A stretch of 7,931 nt of DNA from JAVBPP01 sp031549535 (lineage in GTDB: Bacteria; Bacillota; Clostridia; Oscillospirales; Acutalibacteraceae): the NCBI GenBank assembly GCA_031549535.1, contig JAVBPP010000078.1, positions 1-7,931 of the forward strand, written 5' to 3'. Positions 1 through 7,641 of this stretch are shown here, one piece after another. The notes under the pieces were generated by a model. That model did no database searches. It saw only the letters and a list, made by a program, of their open reading frames with translations, and was not told the DNA's origin. Made by a program: the position numbers and the translations under genes. Every line of letters starts with the position of its first letter. Position 1 is the first letter of the stretch.

Positions 1-2
1 GC

Positions 3-938
3 TTTGATTTCGGCTGGTCCTGCTCCTTCGGCACGCGTCATTCCTTGATGCCGGGCTTTGAGAGCAAGGTAGTCAAGGATTTCGGCAACGGAAAAAAGCA
101 CATCCTTAACGGGGACGGCGCAATCGTTTTGGTGGATGACAATATCGTTTCCATTCCCAGCGAGATTGACCACCTGCTCAAGGATCGTGCCTCTTGGGAG
201 GAGCACTACAAGCCCCGTATGCAGTTTACGCCGGAGCGTATTGATTTGGATGGTATCAACGCTTATAGAGAACGGCAGGCGAGCATCGATAAGCCGCGCG
301 GCATCCAAGTCGGCAGCCTATACGGCACCATCCGCAATTGGCTGGGCGTGGAAGGCGCATGCTATTTATATTACGACGATGAGGCTCTGTTTGATGAAAT
401 TATTGGCACGATGGGTGACATTTGCTATAACACGCTAAAAGCCACGCTGGAGCAGGGCGGCCTTGTGTTTGATTACGCGCACTATTGGGAAGATATCTGC
501 TTTAACACCGGCCCGTTAATCAACCCGGCGGTTTTTGCGGAAAAGGTTGCCCCCACGTATAAGCGCATGACAGATTTACTGCTCACCCACGGCGTAGACA
601 TTGTTTCGCTGGACTGTGACGGCTGCGTGGATGCGCTTGTGCCCATTTGGCTGAAAAACGGCGTGAATACCATGTTCCCCATTGAGGTAGGCACCTGGCA
701 CGCAAGTATGGCTCCCTGGCGTGCGCAATACGGCAAAGAGCTGCGCGGCATCGGCGGCATGGATAAAAAGGTGTTTGCCAATGATTACGCCGCAATCGAC
801 GCCGAGATTGAGCGCCTGAAACCCCTGGTTGCCTTGGGTGGCTACATACCCTGCCCGGATCACCGAATCCCTCCGGATGCCAAGTGGGAAAATGTGCAAT
901 ATTATACAGAGCGCATGAAGGAAGAATTTTGGAATTAA
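3..938 (+). CDS. Uroporphyrinogen decarboxylase (URO-D) family protein, C-terminal part
   Basis: The reading frame is open from the left edge (frame of position 3) to TAA at 936-938, so the true start lies outside the window. A TTG at 45 and an ATG at 48 are internal codons, not convincing starts: the residues before them (DFGWSCSFGTRHS) read as protein. About 311 residues are visible. They carry features of the URO-D / corrinoid methyltransferase (MtaA/CmuA-like) superfamily as found in anaerobes: a WEDICFNTGPLI segment, the DCDG motif in SLDCDGCVDALVPIW, FPIEVG, a late GIGGMDK block, and GGYIPCPDHRIPP near the end. Known members either decarboxylate uroporphyrinogen III or transfer methyl groups from corrinoid proteins. 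Divergent members like this one are usually uncharacterised and often sit away from haem genes. No corrinoid protein or haem gene is visible here, so the substrate is unknown. Family call firm, specific function not. Confidence 0.88.
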   Translation, partial: FDFGWSCSFGTRHSLMPGFESKVVKDFGNGKKHILNGDGAIVLVDDNIVSIPSEIDHLLKDRASWEEHYKPRMQFTPERIDLDGINAYRERQASIDKPRGIQVGSLYGTIRNWLGVEGACYLYYDDEALFDEIIGTMGDICYNTLKATLEQGGLVFDYAHYWEDICFNTGPLINPAVFAEKVAPTYKRMTDLLLTHGVDIVSLDCDGCVDALVPIWLKNGVNTMFPIEVGTWHASMAPWRAQYGKELRGIGGMDKKVFANDYAAIDAEIERLKPLVALGGYIPCPDHRIPPDAKWENVQYYTERMKEEFWN

Positions 939-966
939 TCCCAAATGATATTGCCGGAAAAATCGG

Positions 967-2730
967 TTATTCGGGAGCCGGCAATTCCGAGTCCATGATA
1001 TAAAAATTATAATTTTCTTTGGATGCAATCGTATTCATTTCCCGGAAGGAGCCCAGTAAATCCAGTTGACCGTAGCCCTGCTGCGTGTTTGGATACCGGG
1101 TTCCTTGCTTTCTTTTTGCGCCTGCGATGAGCATGCTGCGAACAATATGGGTGTTCATGATTCGATAATGCCCTCGAACAACGCCCCACTCCAGCAAAAG
1201 CGCCGCCGCCCCCGCAACATGAGCCGCAGCCACGCTGGTGCCGGTTAGCAAACCGTATTGCCCGCCGGGCAACGGGCCGGTTATATCGACGCCCGGTGCA
1301 CACAAATCCGGACGCATGGCTCCGTGGCGGGATGGGCCGCGGCTTGCGGAAATGAACAAATGTTGATCCACATGGTTGTAGGCGCTTACAGCTATGATGC
1401 TTGAGGAGTTTGCAAGCTCCGTAATTGTGCAGGCGGCGTCCGAGTTGATAAAATAAGTTTCCTCGCTCAGCCAGGCCTTCGGCGGCAGCCAAGCGTGAAA
1501 GGTCCCGTTGATGATATGATCTCCATATAGCCTTACAGTCCAAATGCCCGGTTCCGGGTTCGAAAGGCGGATGACTGTGAGTTGATCTCAATTGCGGTCA
1601 ACAGCGATATAATATGTTACCCAGATTGTTGTATCGTGGAACAGCAGCTTGTATTTTTCCTGCGTAATGTTCCGAACTGCAATTTTTTCTATTTTCTCCC
1701 CAGAGGGAGAGACTAGCCCGATAGACATTTTGTCCGGTGCAAAGCCCCAGATGTAAACGACGCAGCCCGGTTCATCCTGCGCAATGTGCAGCTCCATGTT
1801 GTAAACGGTGTTAGTTGTCAGCGTTCCGGATGTGTGATTTCTGGCATCGCCTTCATTGCCGCAGGCAGAGGAAATTACTAAATTCCGGCGTATTCCGTTA
1901 ATCGGGAAATAGCTGAAGCCGTCATGTCCACCCTGCGTTGTTCCCACGCCCAGCGCAATCGAAACCGGCATGTTCAGCTCCTGTGCTTTATCCACCACAT
2001 AAAAAAGGCCGGCGAGGATGTCTGTATCCTGATAGGCAATGGCGTTTTCTCGAAAAAGCATATTGTTTTCGCGGGCGTAGCGCTTCGCAGGGGCAAGCTT
2101 TACAATAATTAATTCGCTGTCCGGAGCAACCCCTTCATATGTTTCGCGCTCAAAACCGCTGGCGACTCCCGCCAGGAAGGTGCCGTGGCCATGGTCGTCC
2201 CGCGTTGGAACTTGTGTCAAAGGATTTCCGGAGGCCAGCGCGCGGTCGACATCCTCTTGCGTATATTCGCTGCCGTATTTAAATCCGCTAGGGATTTTAC
2301 CGCAAAAATCTGTTTGATCCCAAATAAATTTAATTTTGCTTGTGCCGTCCTCATATAAAAAAGCCGGGTGCGTGTAATCAATCCCGGTGTCTACAACACC
2401 AAGCAACACACCGCTGCCGCGCAGACCCAAGCTGGGATTGTTTTGTATCGGCAAAATTCCTGTTTCGGACAAAATGGCAATGTCCGAAATGCCAAAGAGC
2501 AGGGGATAGCTCAAATTGGAAAGCACGGTTAACTGGTTGATAATACTGTCCGCGACCTTTCTGCGGACATAGATAATGGCGAGGTTGCTTTGAAAACGGT
2601 ACCCAATGACAATGTCCGGATTGTTTGTTGCTAACTCGAGCAGTTTTGCGTCATACTCTACCACAAAATCCACAAAGTCCTCTGAGGTGATTTTTGATTG
2701 CTCCGCGTTATTTGTATGGTTTTCTGCCAT
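967..2730 (-). pseudogene. Csp-like S8 (subtilisin family) serine protease interrupted by an in-frame TGA
   Basis: It starts at ATG 2728-2730, 2 bp after the upstream protease's stop. AGGAG (2742-2746) lies inside that gene, 11 nt from the start, so translation is probably coupled. Codon 381 (1588-1590) is TGA. The same frame then runs on without a shift to TAA at 967-969, giving 587 codons, almost the length of the 583-aa neighbour. Before the stop come a prodomain-like N-terminus (about 1-100), catalytic Asp114 (VVDTGIDYTHP), His182 (DDHGHGTFLAGV) and oxyanion Asn292 (SACGNEG). After it come PEPGIWTVRLYG, FHAWLP, SRGPSRHGAMRPDLCAPGV and catalytic Ser499 (TGTSVAAAHVAGAAALL). The Asn-to-Ser gap of about 207 residues is far longer than in classical subtilisin and fits the jelly-roll insertion of clostridial Csp proteases. 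There is no signal peptide. The 380-aa product would lack Ser499 and half the inserted domain. It could be a recent nonsense mutation, an assembly error or readthrough. Confidence 0.82.
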
Positions 2731-2732
2731 AG

Positions 2733-4484
2733 TTACATCAACTCCTGCATGGCATTCAGTGAATCTAACACACACAGCTTTCCATATCCCCATACCGGGT
2801 TTGGGTATTCGTCGGCAGTCTCTTGCCGCGCCCCCAAAAGCAGTGCGCTTTTTAACCGTTCCCCGAACAAATAGCTGTCGTTCCCCCGAATAATTCCCCA
2901 TTCCAGCAGCAGTGCGGCGGCTCCTGTCACAAAGGGAGCCGCCATGCTGGTTCCGCTAAGGCTGGTGTAACCGTGAGCAGAAGTAGTAGTAATGTTTTCA
3001 CAAGGCGCAGCAATATCCGGCTTTTCGAGGACTGTAAACGGTGCCATGCCCCGCCCCGAAAAGTCACTGATTCTTCCGGTAACGGCCTGGTAGCCGCAGA
3101 CGCTAATGACATGTTTGGCCGTTGCCGGGAGTGTAATAGTTCCGTATCTATCCGGATTAAAAAAACGAGCCGTCCCGGTTATCGTATCGTCTGAAATCCA
3201 CATGTGAAATCTGCCGTTTCGAATACTGATTGGCAGAAAGCGGATTAGCCAAATCCCATCGCGCAGGGGAGTTGCTTCGTTGAGAATGGTGATGGATATA
3301 TTTTCCTTGTTGCCAAACGGCGTGGAGCGGTTACGCGCAATGAAAAGCGTTTGGCTGCGCATATCATAACGGTGCTGATATCCCTGCCGTGGGATGCGGC
3401 CGGTAGATTCCCCATTCGGTGCAAGGATTTCCACCTCAAAGGCGTCTATGGCATAATTCCAGATATCCAGGGATACGCTGTGCTGCGCACCTGAGATTAC
3501 GAATTCGGTTTCCATGGAACCGGAGAGGTAGCCGCTGGCGTGCTTTCCTGTGGAGGCATCATTTCCGCAGGCGGCGCAGACTGCACATTTCCAGCGCAGG
3601 CACATCTCATCCAGAACATGCTCAAACAGGCTGCTGCCGTCATGCGCACCGTAATTTGCCCCATAGCTAAGGTTGACAGCAACAGGTTGATTCAGTTCTT
3701 GCGCCTTGTCCAGAATATATTTTAGTCCAAAAAGGATGTCTATCGTGCTGATGGGGTAGCCGTGATAATCCGGTACGCCGAGCGTTACAACCAGCAAATC
3801 GGCTTTTGGCGCAATGCCTGTATAGCGTCCTGCGCTGGCGCTGCCGTTCCCGGCGGCAATTCCGGCCACCGCGGTTCCGTGCCCAACACTGTCCTCATGC
3901 GGCAACAGGGCATATGCCTCCTGCGTGGGAATACGCAACGCACGGTTAATCAATGCCCGGTCATATTCTGCACCATGCAGGAAACCGCTTGGAGGGCTGC
4001 CGGCGGCAGCGCTCTGGTCCCAAAGCGAAACAATCCGGCTACCGCCATCAGGAGATAGGAAGTCTGGATGGCGGTAGGAGATTCCGGAATCAATTATGCC
4101 GATGAGCACACCGTCTCCCTGCAACTGGTATGGTGGGTACAGGTTCACTTGCGCGGAGCAGGTGTCTAAGCGGTTGTATACCAGCTGGCCGTGCCGGCAT
4201 TTTGGTTTTTCTATGTATTCAATTTCCCGACAATCAGCAAGCGATGCAAGGGCGCGCTCGGGCAGGGTGATAATGGCATACCCTTCATGCAATAGCTCAG
4301 CGGCGGCACCTAAGCCCGCGCAAGCGGCCATAATATCCCCGTGGTATTTCACTAGTAGCCGCCATGTGCCCGAATTCATGTGGTAACCAGCCATCAGTTC
4401 GCCCTGCAATGTCCGTTCATTTTCTGTTAGCGCAAGAGATAGCTGCAGCTTGGCATCCAGTTTTTCGTGATTTAAGTAAAGCAT
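2733..4484 (-). CDS. Csp-like S8 (subtilisin family) serine protease, intact
   Basis: This is a 583-aa subtilase with the full triad: Asp132 (GIIDSGISYRHP), His202 (SVGHGTAVAGIAAG) and Ser513 (LSGTSMAAPFVTGAAALL), plus oxyanion Asn308 (CAACGNDA). The first ~100 residues resemble the Csp prodomain (WRLLVKYHGD, then YAIITLPERALASL and IEYIEKPK). About 205 residues separate Asn308 from Ser513; residues ~325-440 would be the jelly-roll insertion, ending in the GIWLIRF and FHMWIS motifs. The tail has PNPVWGYG, common in the family. No signal peptide or membrane segment is seen, so it acts in the cytoplasm or forming spore unless exported otherwise. In Clostridium perfringens and C. difficile, Csp proteases activate the cortex hydrolase SleC during germination. 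That role is inferred here, as no sleC or spore gene is visible. The ATG at 4482-4484 is 6 bp after the cupin stop with only a weak, distant purine-rich stretch upstream, so translation may depend on coupling. Confidence 0.9.
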   Translation of the reverse strand: MLYLNHEKLDAKLQLSLALTENERTLQGELMAGYHMNSGTWRLLVKYHGDIMAACAGLGAAAELLHEGYAIITLPERALASLADCREIEYIEKPKCRHGQLVYNRLDTCSAQVNLYPPYQLQGDGVLIGIIDSGISYRHPDFLSPDGGSRIVSLWDQSAAAGSPPSGFLHGAEYDRALINRALRIPTQEAYALLPHEDSVGHGTAVAGIAAGNGSASAGRYTGIAPKADLLVVTLGVPDYHGYPISTIDILFGLKYILDKAQELNQPVAVNLSYGANYGAHDGSSLFEHVLDEMCLRWKCAVCAACGNDASTGKHASGYLSGSMETEFVISGAQHSVSLDIWNYAIDAFEVEILAPNGESTGRIPRQGYQHRYDMRSQTLFIARNRSTPFGNKENISITILNEATPLRDGIWLIRFLPISIRNGRFHMWISDDTITGTARFFNPDRYGTITLPATAKHVISVCGYQAVTGRISDFSGRGMAPFTVLEKPDIAAPCENITTTSAHGYTSLSGTSMAAPFVTGAAALLLEWGIIRGNDSYLFGERLKSALLLGARQETADEYPNPVWGYGKLCVLDSLNAMQELM

Positions 4485-4490
4485 GGGATG

Positions 4491-4931
4491 TTAGTGATTC
4501 TCATTTTCCGCGCGTTCGGCATCTGCCCTGGTATTGTGCACCGTGCCGTGCGGATGCTGAACAGGGGCATAAATGGAGTAAAGCTTGATGGGATACCGTT
4601 CGGTGTTAATTAAATTGTGCCATGTTCCCGCGGGAATGAAAATGGCGCTGCCTGCATGTACATTCATTTGATGATTCAAATTGTTCTTATCCAGACCCAT
4701 CTTTACGAGTCCGCCGCCCTCTTCGATTCGCAGAAATTGATCCAAGTTTGGATGCATTTCCAAGCCGATTTCGTCCGTAATGTTCATCAAGGTCATCTGC
4801 ATGTGGTTTCCCGTCCAAACCGCTCTGCGAAAGGCGTTGTTCTGTTTTGCCGCGGAGTGTAGATTGAACACCAACGGCCCAGGCCCGTAGTCGGTCAGCT
4901 CTTCGTAAGCGTAAAACTTCGTGTTTTCCAT
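4491..4931 (-). CDS. Cupin domain protein, first gene of the protease cluster
   Basis: This is a small single-cupin protein of 146 aa. Cupin motif 2 matches the consensus exactly: Gly94, Pro100, Gly102, His105 and Asn109 in GSAIFIPAGTWHNLIN. Motif 1 is variant: HPNLDQFLRIEEGG has His60, Asn62 in place of the second His, Gln65 where Glu is usual, and Gly72. The metal site would thus draw on His60, Gln65 and His105, as in other Clostridia cupins of this kind. The C-terminus is His- and Glu-rich (QHPHGTVHNT, then AENENH). Start: ATG 4929-4931 is preceded by AAAGGGTGAG with a suitable gap of 4 nt. It is followed after 6 bp by the intact S8 protease, so the three genes are probably one transcript. 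Its ligand is unknown; sugar isomerase, dioxygenase or pure sensor roles are all possible in this fold. I see no evidence choosing between them. Confidence 0.88.
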   Translation of the reverse strand: MENTKFYAYEELTDYGPGPLVFNLHSAAKQNNAFRRAVWTGNHMQMTLMNITDEIGLEMHPNLDQFLRIEEGGGLVKMGLDKNNLNHQMNVHAGSAIFIPAGTWHNLINTERYPIKLYSIYAPVQHPHGTVHNTRADAERAENENH

Positions 4932-4992
4932 TTAACTCACCCTTTCATTCTGGTTGTGCACTATTATTCTATTCGAAGGGCGAATGGATGGT
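4932..4992 (-). promoter_or_regulatory. Leader of the cupin-protease cluster, tentative promoter
   Basis: The cluster's promoter should lie in these ~60 bp, because the terminator of the upstream gene ends just before them. Read on the minus strand, the best vegetative-type fit is TTAACC, an 18-bp spacer, then TAGAAT; this is a weak match on both boxes. No convincing sporulation sigma factor site (SigE/F/G/K) could be placed by eye. The ribosome binding site AAAGGGTGAG sits at the gene-proximal end. Confidence 0.3.
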
Positions 4993-5028
4993 TAAAAATA
5001 ATTAAGGGGCAGACGTTGTGTCTGCCCC
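4993..5028 (-). terminator. Rho-independent terminator of the secreted hydrolase gene
   Basis: On the minus strand a perfect 9-bp GC-rich stem GGGGCAGAC / GTCTGCCCC (5020-5028 and 5006-5014) with a 5-nt loop is followed by TTAATTATTTTTAA. It begins 28 bp after the hydrolase stop codon. The plus strand has no T tract after the stem, so it works in one direction and separates the hydrolase gene from the cupin-protease cluster. Confidence 0.8.
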
Positions 5029-5056
5029 CGCATGCTATCCATGTAAATTCAAATCA

Positions 5057-6946
5057 TTAATCCAAAAAGCCTTTGGCGCCAACGAGCAAATAAACCAAAG
5101 CATCTAAATACTGAAAGCACTTTGCCAGCATGGAATTCAAAATATCCATAAAGGAAGAAGTCTTTTTCTCGCCTGTTGCTGCGTCAATGGCCTTCTGCAG
5201 TGCCTTTTCTGTATTTGCGCAATTCAGCGCTGTATAGATGTTTGTCTGCTCCAGCATGGTCAGCGCATTCTGCAGCGCAGCCTCCAACGCAGACAGAGTT
5301 TCGTCATCCGCGTTGGGATAATCCGCCGGATTGGCAAGAATGTCTTCGGCCTTCGGCACTAAGGAACGGGCCACATTTTTCGAGGTGCGGGTGGAGTTAA
5401 ACTGCGGATAAAGCTCCGGGCAGGAATTAACATCGTCAATCGCTCCGGCGGCGATATACAGCATCAATTCAATGGCAACATCGTTCCCGGCTGCCTCGTG
5501 GTGCTGATCCTCAAAGAACCAAGTGTTGTCAGGGAACAGGCAGGTGGAGGCGTCTACGCCTTTGTTGGGAGAGATATAGTTTCCTGCATGCTCAGCCAGA
5601 TATGCGTCGCTCAGCGTCTGCCCGGCAGGCGCATAGGTTGCGCCTAGGGACGTGGAGGCAAGCTGAATCACAGCGTCGGAATTCGTTGTCTGTGAGGATT
5701 TCATGATGCTGAAGAAATTATAAGCCCCCACGTCAAACTGCAAATCATAGGCACAAAGATTGTTTGTGATTACACCGTAGTCGTCATGCAGCTTTGTTAA
5801 GTTGCTGCGGAGATTCAGCCTCGCTTTTTGGAAGCGGTCGGTTTTTGCGCGCATGATGGCCGTGTCCTGCGTGTTCAGATAACGCGCGGCCAGCTCTTCG
5901 TACTTGTTGCTTTCCACCATTGCCCAAAACTGCGGGTTGTAAAGCATCAGCCCTTCTAACACTCCGTCCACAAGCCCGGTCAAGGTTTGTTCAAACCCCT
6001 TGCGCGGCAGGGCGTGAATCAGGATGTTTACAAGGCTGCCCACCATGGAATTGCTGGAGAGCTCACCCATGGCAATCGGGAAGAATTCCTGAAAAATGAA
6101 GTCGTCCTCCAGGTTGAAGTTGCGAGCGAAGAAGTCGGACATGATTTCAGTGCCGTCCAACAGAGAAACCGCGTTGATGATGCGGTTGATATCGCCGGGG
6201 TTCGCCGCAACGCCGTCGTCCGCCTCATTCAAATCAAGGTAAGAGGTCAGAATTGTGCCGCCCAGGCTGAGGGTTAGCAGGTTAACCTTGTTCACGCCGC
6301 GTTGCGTTTTGACCATCTGGATATATTCATGCAGCTTTTTGCCGGAATCCGTTGGGTTGCCAATCAAGGGGTAGGCAAAGAAATAAATGTTGTCTTCGCC
6401 GATACGGTCGATGATTGCCTCGCAGGGAGCTTCCTTATAAAACTGCTCTTTGCGCTTCTCGGTCATCCCGGATATCGGGTAGTCATAAAACTCCGTTTTT
6501 AAATTGTTCTTCGGGGTGCCGTCCTTGTTGGTGGATTGAATCGCAAACAGCTCCTGCATAGTTTTTGCGGTGGCCTCTTTCATCTTGCCGGGCTGCTGTG
6601 TAAACAGGGAGAGAAGCAGCGCAGGCACCAAGTTTTTCAGCACGATGGACAGAGTTTTTGCGCTGTCCAAAATAAACATGCCGCCGCCGAGTTCCTCCCC
6701 GTTGGCGTTCACAACAGGGTTGCCGTCCGCATCTGCCAAAAAGGAATAGGACTGGCTGATTCCCGGCAGGATGATGGTGGGGTAAATGGTTTCGTCCGCA
6801 TTTGCCCAGATATCATCATTTACATTCACCATGTTCCGCGGCCCATAGCCGGAGGCCTCCTGCCCCCATACTGCAAGAGGAAACAGAGAAAGCAGCATCG
6901 TTATGGCAAGCACCGTCGCCAACGTGGGTTTCCAAAATGTACGCAT
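5057..6946 (-). CDS. Secreted alpha/beta-hydrolase-like protein (putative lipase/esterase)
   Basis: This 629-aa protein has a clear Sec signal peptide: basic MRTFWKP, a hydrophobic core to about residue 27, and a likely cut after VWG (28). No lipobox Cys is present, so it should be released or wall-associated. The N-terminal PTIILPGIS (56-64) resembles the oxyanion strand-turn of lipases (ILPG). LLTLSLGG (223-230) looks like a nucleophile elbow with Ser227, but Thr replaces the usual first Gly of G-x-S-x-G. Candidates for the other triad members are Asp466 (NKGVDAST) and His482/483 (EDQHHEAAG), in the right order. The region between, about 260-400, is long and probably forms a lid or helical cap. 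The last ~80 residues are helical, with a moderately hydrophobic end. The start ATG 6944-6946 has AGGTGA upstream. It is monocistronic, with its own promoter and terminator. The substrate is unknown; acyl-ester hydrolysis is inferred from fold only. Confidence 0.82.
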   Translation of the reverse strand: MRTFWKPTLATVLAITMLLSLFPLAVWGQEASGYGPRNMVNVNDDIWANADETIYPTIILPGISQSYSFLADADGNPVVNANGEELGGGMFILDSAKTLSIVLKNLVPALLLSLFTQQPGKMKEATAKTMQELFAIQSTNKDGTPKNNLKTEFYDYPISGMTEKRKEQFYKEAPCEAIIDRIGEDNIYFFAYPLIGNPTDSGKKLHEYIQMVKTQRGVNKVNLLTLSLGGTILTSYLDLNEADDGVAANPGDINRIINAVSLLDGTEIMSDFFARNFNLEDDFIFQEFFPIAMGELSSNSMVGSLVNILIHALPRKGFEQTLTGLVDGVLEGLMLYNPQFWAMVESNKYEELAARYLNTQDTAIMRAKTDRFQKARLNLRSNLTKLHDDYGVITNNLCAYDLQFDVGAYNFFSIMKSSQTTNSDAVIQLASTSLGATYAPAGQTLSDAYLAEHAGNYISPNKGVDASTCLFPDNTWFFEDQHHEAAGNDVAIELMLYIAAGAIDDVNSCPELYPQFNSTRTSKNVARSLVPKAEDILANPADYPNADDETLSALEAALQNALTMLEQTNIYTALNCANTEKALQKAIDAATGEKKTSSFMDILNSMLAKCFQYLDALVYLLVGAKGFLD

Positions 6947-6984
6947 AACATCACCTATCCTTTTTTTGTTTCTTACCCATGTGA

Positions 6985-7013
6985 ATTATAGCAAGCTATA
7001 CAAATTTTTACAA
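6985..7013 (-). promoter_or_regulatory. SigA-type promoter of the secreted hydrolase gene
   Basis: On the minus strand: TTGTAA (7008-7013), a 17-bp spacer, and a perfect TATAAT (6985-6990). Transcription would start near 6978, giving a leader of about 30 nt that carries AAAAGGATAGGTGAT before the ATG. It is arranged back to back with the tRNA promoter. Confidence 0.65.
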
Positions 7014-7068
7014 GTATTTTTCCGTATTCTGTGCAAATAAAAAAATTACATCCAATAAAAGAAAACGC

Positions 7069-7097
7069 TTGCATTTTCTGCTCCCTTTCGCTATAAT
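7069..7097 (+). promoter_or_regulatory. Promoter of tRNA-Ser
   Basis: TTGCAT (7069-7074), a 17-bp spacer, and a perfect TATAAT (7092-7097). The predicted start falls around 7104, about 10 nt before the mature tRNA 5' end, a normal arrangement for a single tRNA gene. Confidence 0.6.
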
Positions 7098-7113
7098 AAC
7101 TAAAGTTATCCAA

Positions 7114-7205
7114 GGAGAGTTGTCCGAGTTGGTCTAAGGAGCACGACTGGAAATCGTGTAAACGTCTAAAGCGTTTCGAGGGTTCGAATCCCTTGCTCTC
7201 CGCCA
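7114..7205 (+). tRNA. tRNA-Ser (anticodon GGA)
   Basis: A complete 92-nt class II tRNA. The acceptor stem is GGAGAGU (7114-7120) with GCUCUCC (7195-7201), containing one U-G pair; the discriminator is G7202 and CCA is encoded (7203-7205). The D stem is UCC/GGA. The anticodon stem is CACGA/UCGUG with loop CUGGAAA, placing GGA at 7149-7151; it reads UCC and UCU serine codons. The long variable arm typical of tRNA-Ser has stem AAACG/CGUUU (7160-7164, 7172-7176). The T stem is 7178-7182 with 7190-7194 and the loop UUCGAAU. Its 3' end is one copy of a 35-bp direct repeat, so it appears to be an integration target whose sequence was restored by the incoming DNA. Confidence 0.97.
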
Positions 7206-7219
7206 TTTGTCGAAACCTG
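7185..7219 (+). repeat. Direct repeat copy 1, putative att site in the tRNA-Ser 3' end
   Basis: These 35 bp run from the T loop of tRNA-Ser (C at 7185), through the acceptor stem and CCA, to 14 bp beyond the gene. They are identical to 7715-7749, exactly 530 bp away. The block covers the T loop and tRNA 3' end, a region commonly used by tyrosine-recombinase integrases. Being called att rather than a chance duplication is inference. Confidence 0.8.
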
Positions 7220-7255
7220 TCGAAAAAGTTGAAGTTGCTTTATCGGCAGGTTTTT
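7213..7255 (+). terminator. Terminator of tRNA-Ser
   Basis: Stem AAACCTGTCGA (7213-7223) with TCGGCAGGTTT (7243-7253) gives 11 bp with one U-G wobble; a short inner AAAG/CTTT pairing extends it. The T run is 7251-7255. The hairpin's left arm starts inside the att repeat, so both repeat copies carry a functional-looking terminator. Confidence 0.75.
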
Positions 7256-7263
7256 GCTATAAA
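7235..7263 (+). promoter_or_regulatory. Possible promoter of the small membrane protein gene
   Basis: TTGCTT (7235-7240), a 17-bp spacer, then TATAAA (7258-7263), overlapping the tRNA terminator. The start would be near 7270, some 30 nt before the ATG. The same pair occurs at the same offset in the downstream copy (TTGCTT, 17 bp, TATAAT), which raises its credibility, although AT-rich sequence makes chance matches easy. Confidence 0.4.
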
Positions 7264-7298
7264 TAATTATTATAATTAGAAAGACAGGAGAATAATTA

Positions 7299-7553
7299 AT
7301 GAAAAATCAGAAAATGAAAATGATATTACACTGGCTCATTTGCACAATAATTTCTTTCGTGTTTATTTATATACTAGTTTTTGTCGGTGGTTGGAAACTT
7401 ATTGAATCTGGCGATCCAATTTTATTAGAAATTGCCATTTCTATATTGGTTGGTTTTATTGTTTGGATTATTTTTGAATTTTCCAAGCATTACGAATCTA
7501 AACTTAAGGAGTTGGAAACTCGTATTGAAGAATTGGAAAATAACAAAATGTAA
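7299..7553 (+). CDS. Small membrane protein with two transmembrane segments and a C-terminal coiled coil
   Basis: This is an 84-aa protein with a textbook ribosome binding site, AGGAG at 7286-7290, 8 nt before ATG. Residues ~9-30 (ILHWLICTIISFVFIYILVF) and ~43-61 (LEIAISILVGFIVWIIFEF) are hydrophobic and should form a hairpin with a short polar loop (KLIESGDP) between. The last ~22 residues are charged, with leucines and isoleucines at heptad-like spacing (KLKELETRIEELENN), a probable coiled coil. No known family was recognised. Base use is far more AT-rich than in the neighbours, and the gene lies between repeats of the tRNA 3' end, so it is probably cargo of acquired DNA. Holin-like, phage-defence effector and simple membrane scaffold roles are all conceivable; the sequence alone does not decide. 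The long 3' stretch before the next terminator (about 90 nt) holds no second gene that I can see. Confidence 0.8.
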   Translation: MKNQKMKMILHWLICTIISFVFIYILVFVGGWKLIESGDPILLEIAISILVGFIVWIIFEFSKHYESKLKELETRIEELENNKM

Positions 7554-7641
7554 AACCTTTTATAAATACACTTTGTGAGAGTTCAAAGTCTGACACCGAA
7601 AAGCAGAATATATCTTTTTTGTATACTATAGCCAAAAAATG

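Noticed and set aside
950..985. Inverted repeat ATTGCCGG / CCGGCAAT between the convergent genes as a terminator
   Set aside because: The 20-nt loop and the lack of a T tract on either strand make it a poor intrinsic terminator, and it overlaps the last codons of the protease.
967..1371. An independent short gene from GTG 1369-1371
   Set aside because: It begins in the middle of the protease catalytic domain with no ribosome binding site; it is the tail of the interrupted gene.
1588..1590. Recoded TGA (tryptophan, glycine or selenocysteine code)
   Set aside because: No other gene here needs TGA as sense, tryptophan is encoded by TGG throughout, and no selenoprotein family is involved.
1007..1591. 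A frameshift as the cause of the broken second protease
   Set aside because: This long alternative frame is a shadow. The protease motifs before and after 1588 lie in one and the same frame, so the lesion is a stop codon and not an indel.
6973..7206. Minus-strand frame of 77 codons across the tRNA-Ser
   Set aside because: It is the antisense of the tRNA (the familiar MAESKGF-type translation) and overlaps the hydrolase and tRNA promoters; no ribosome binding site.
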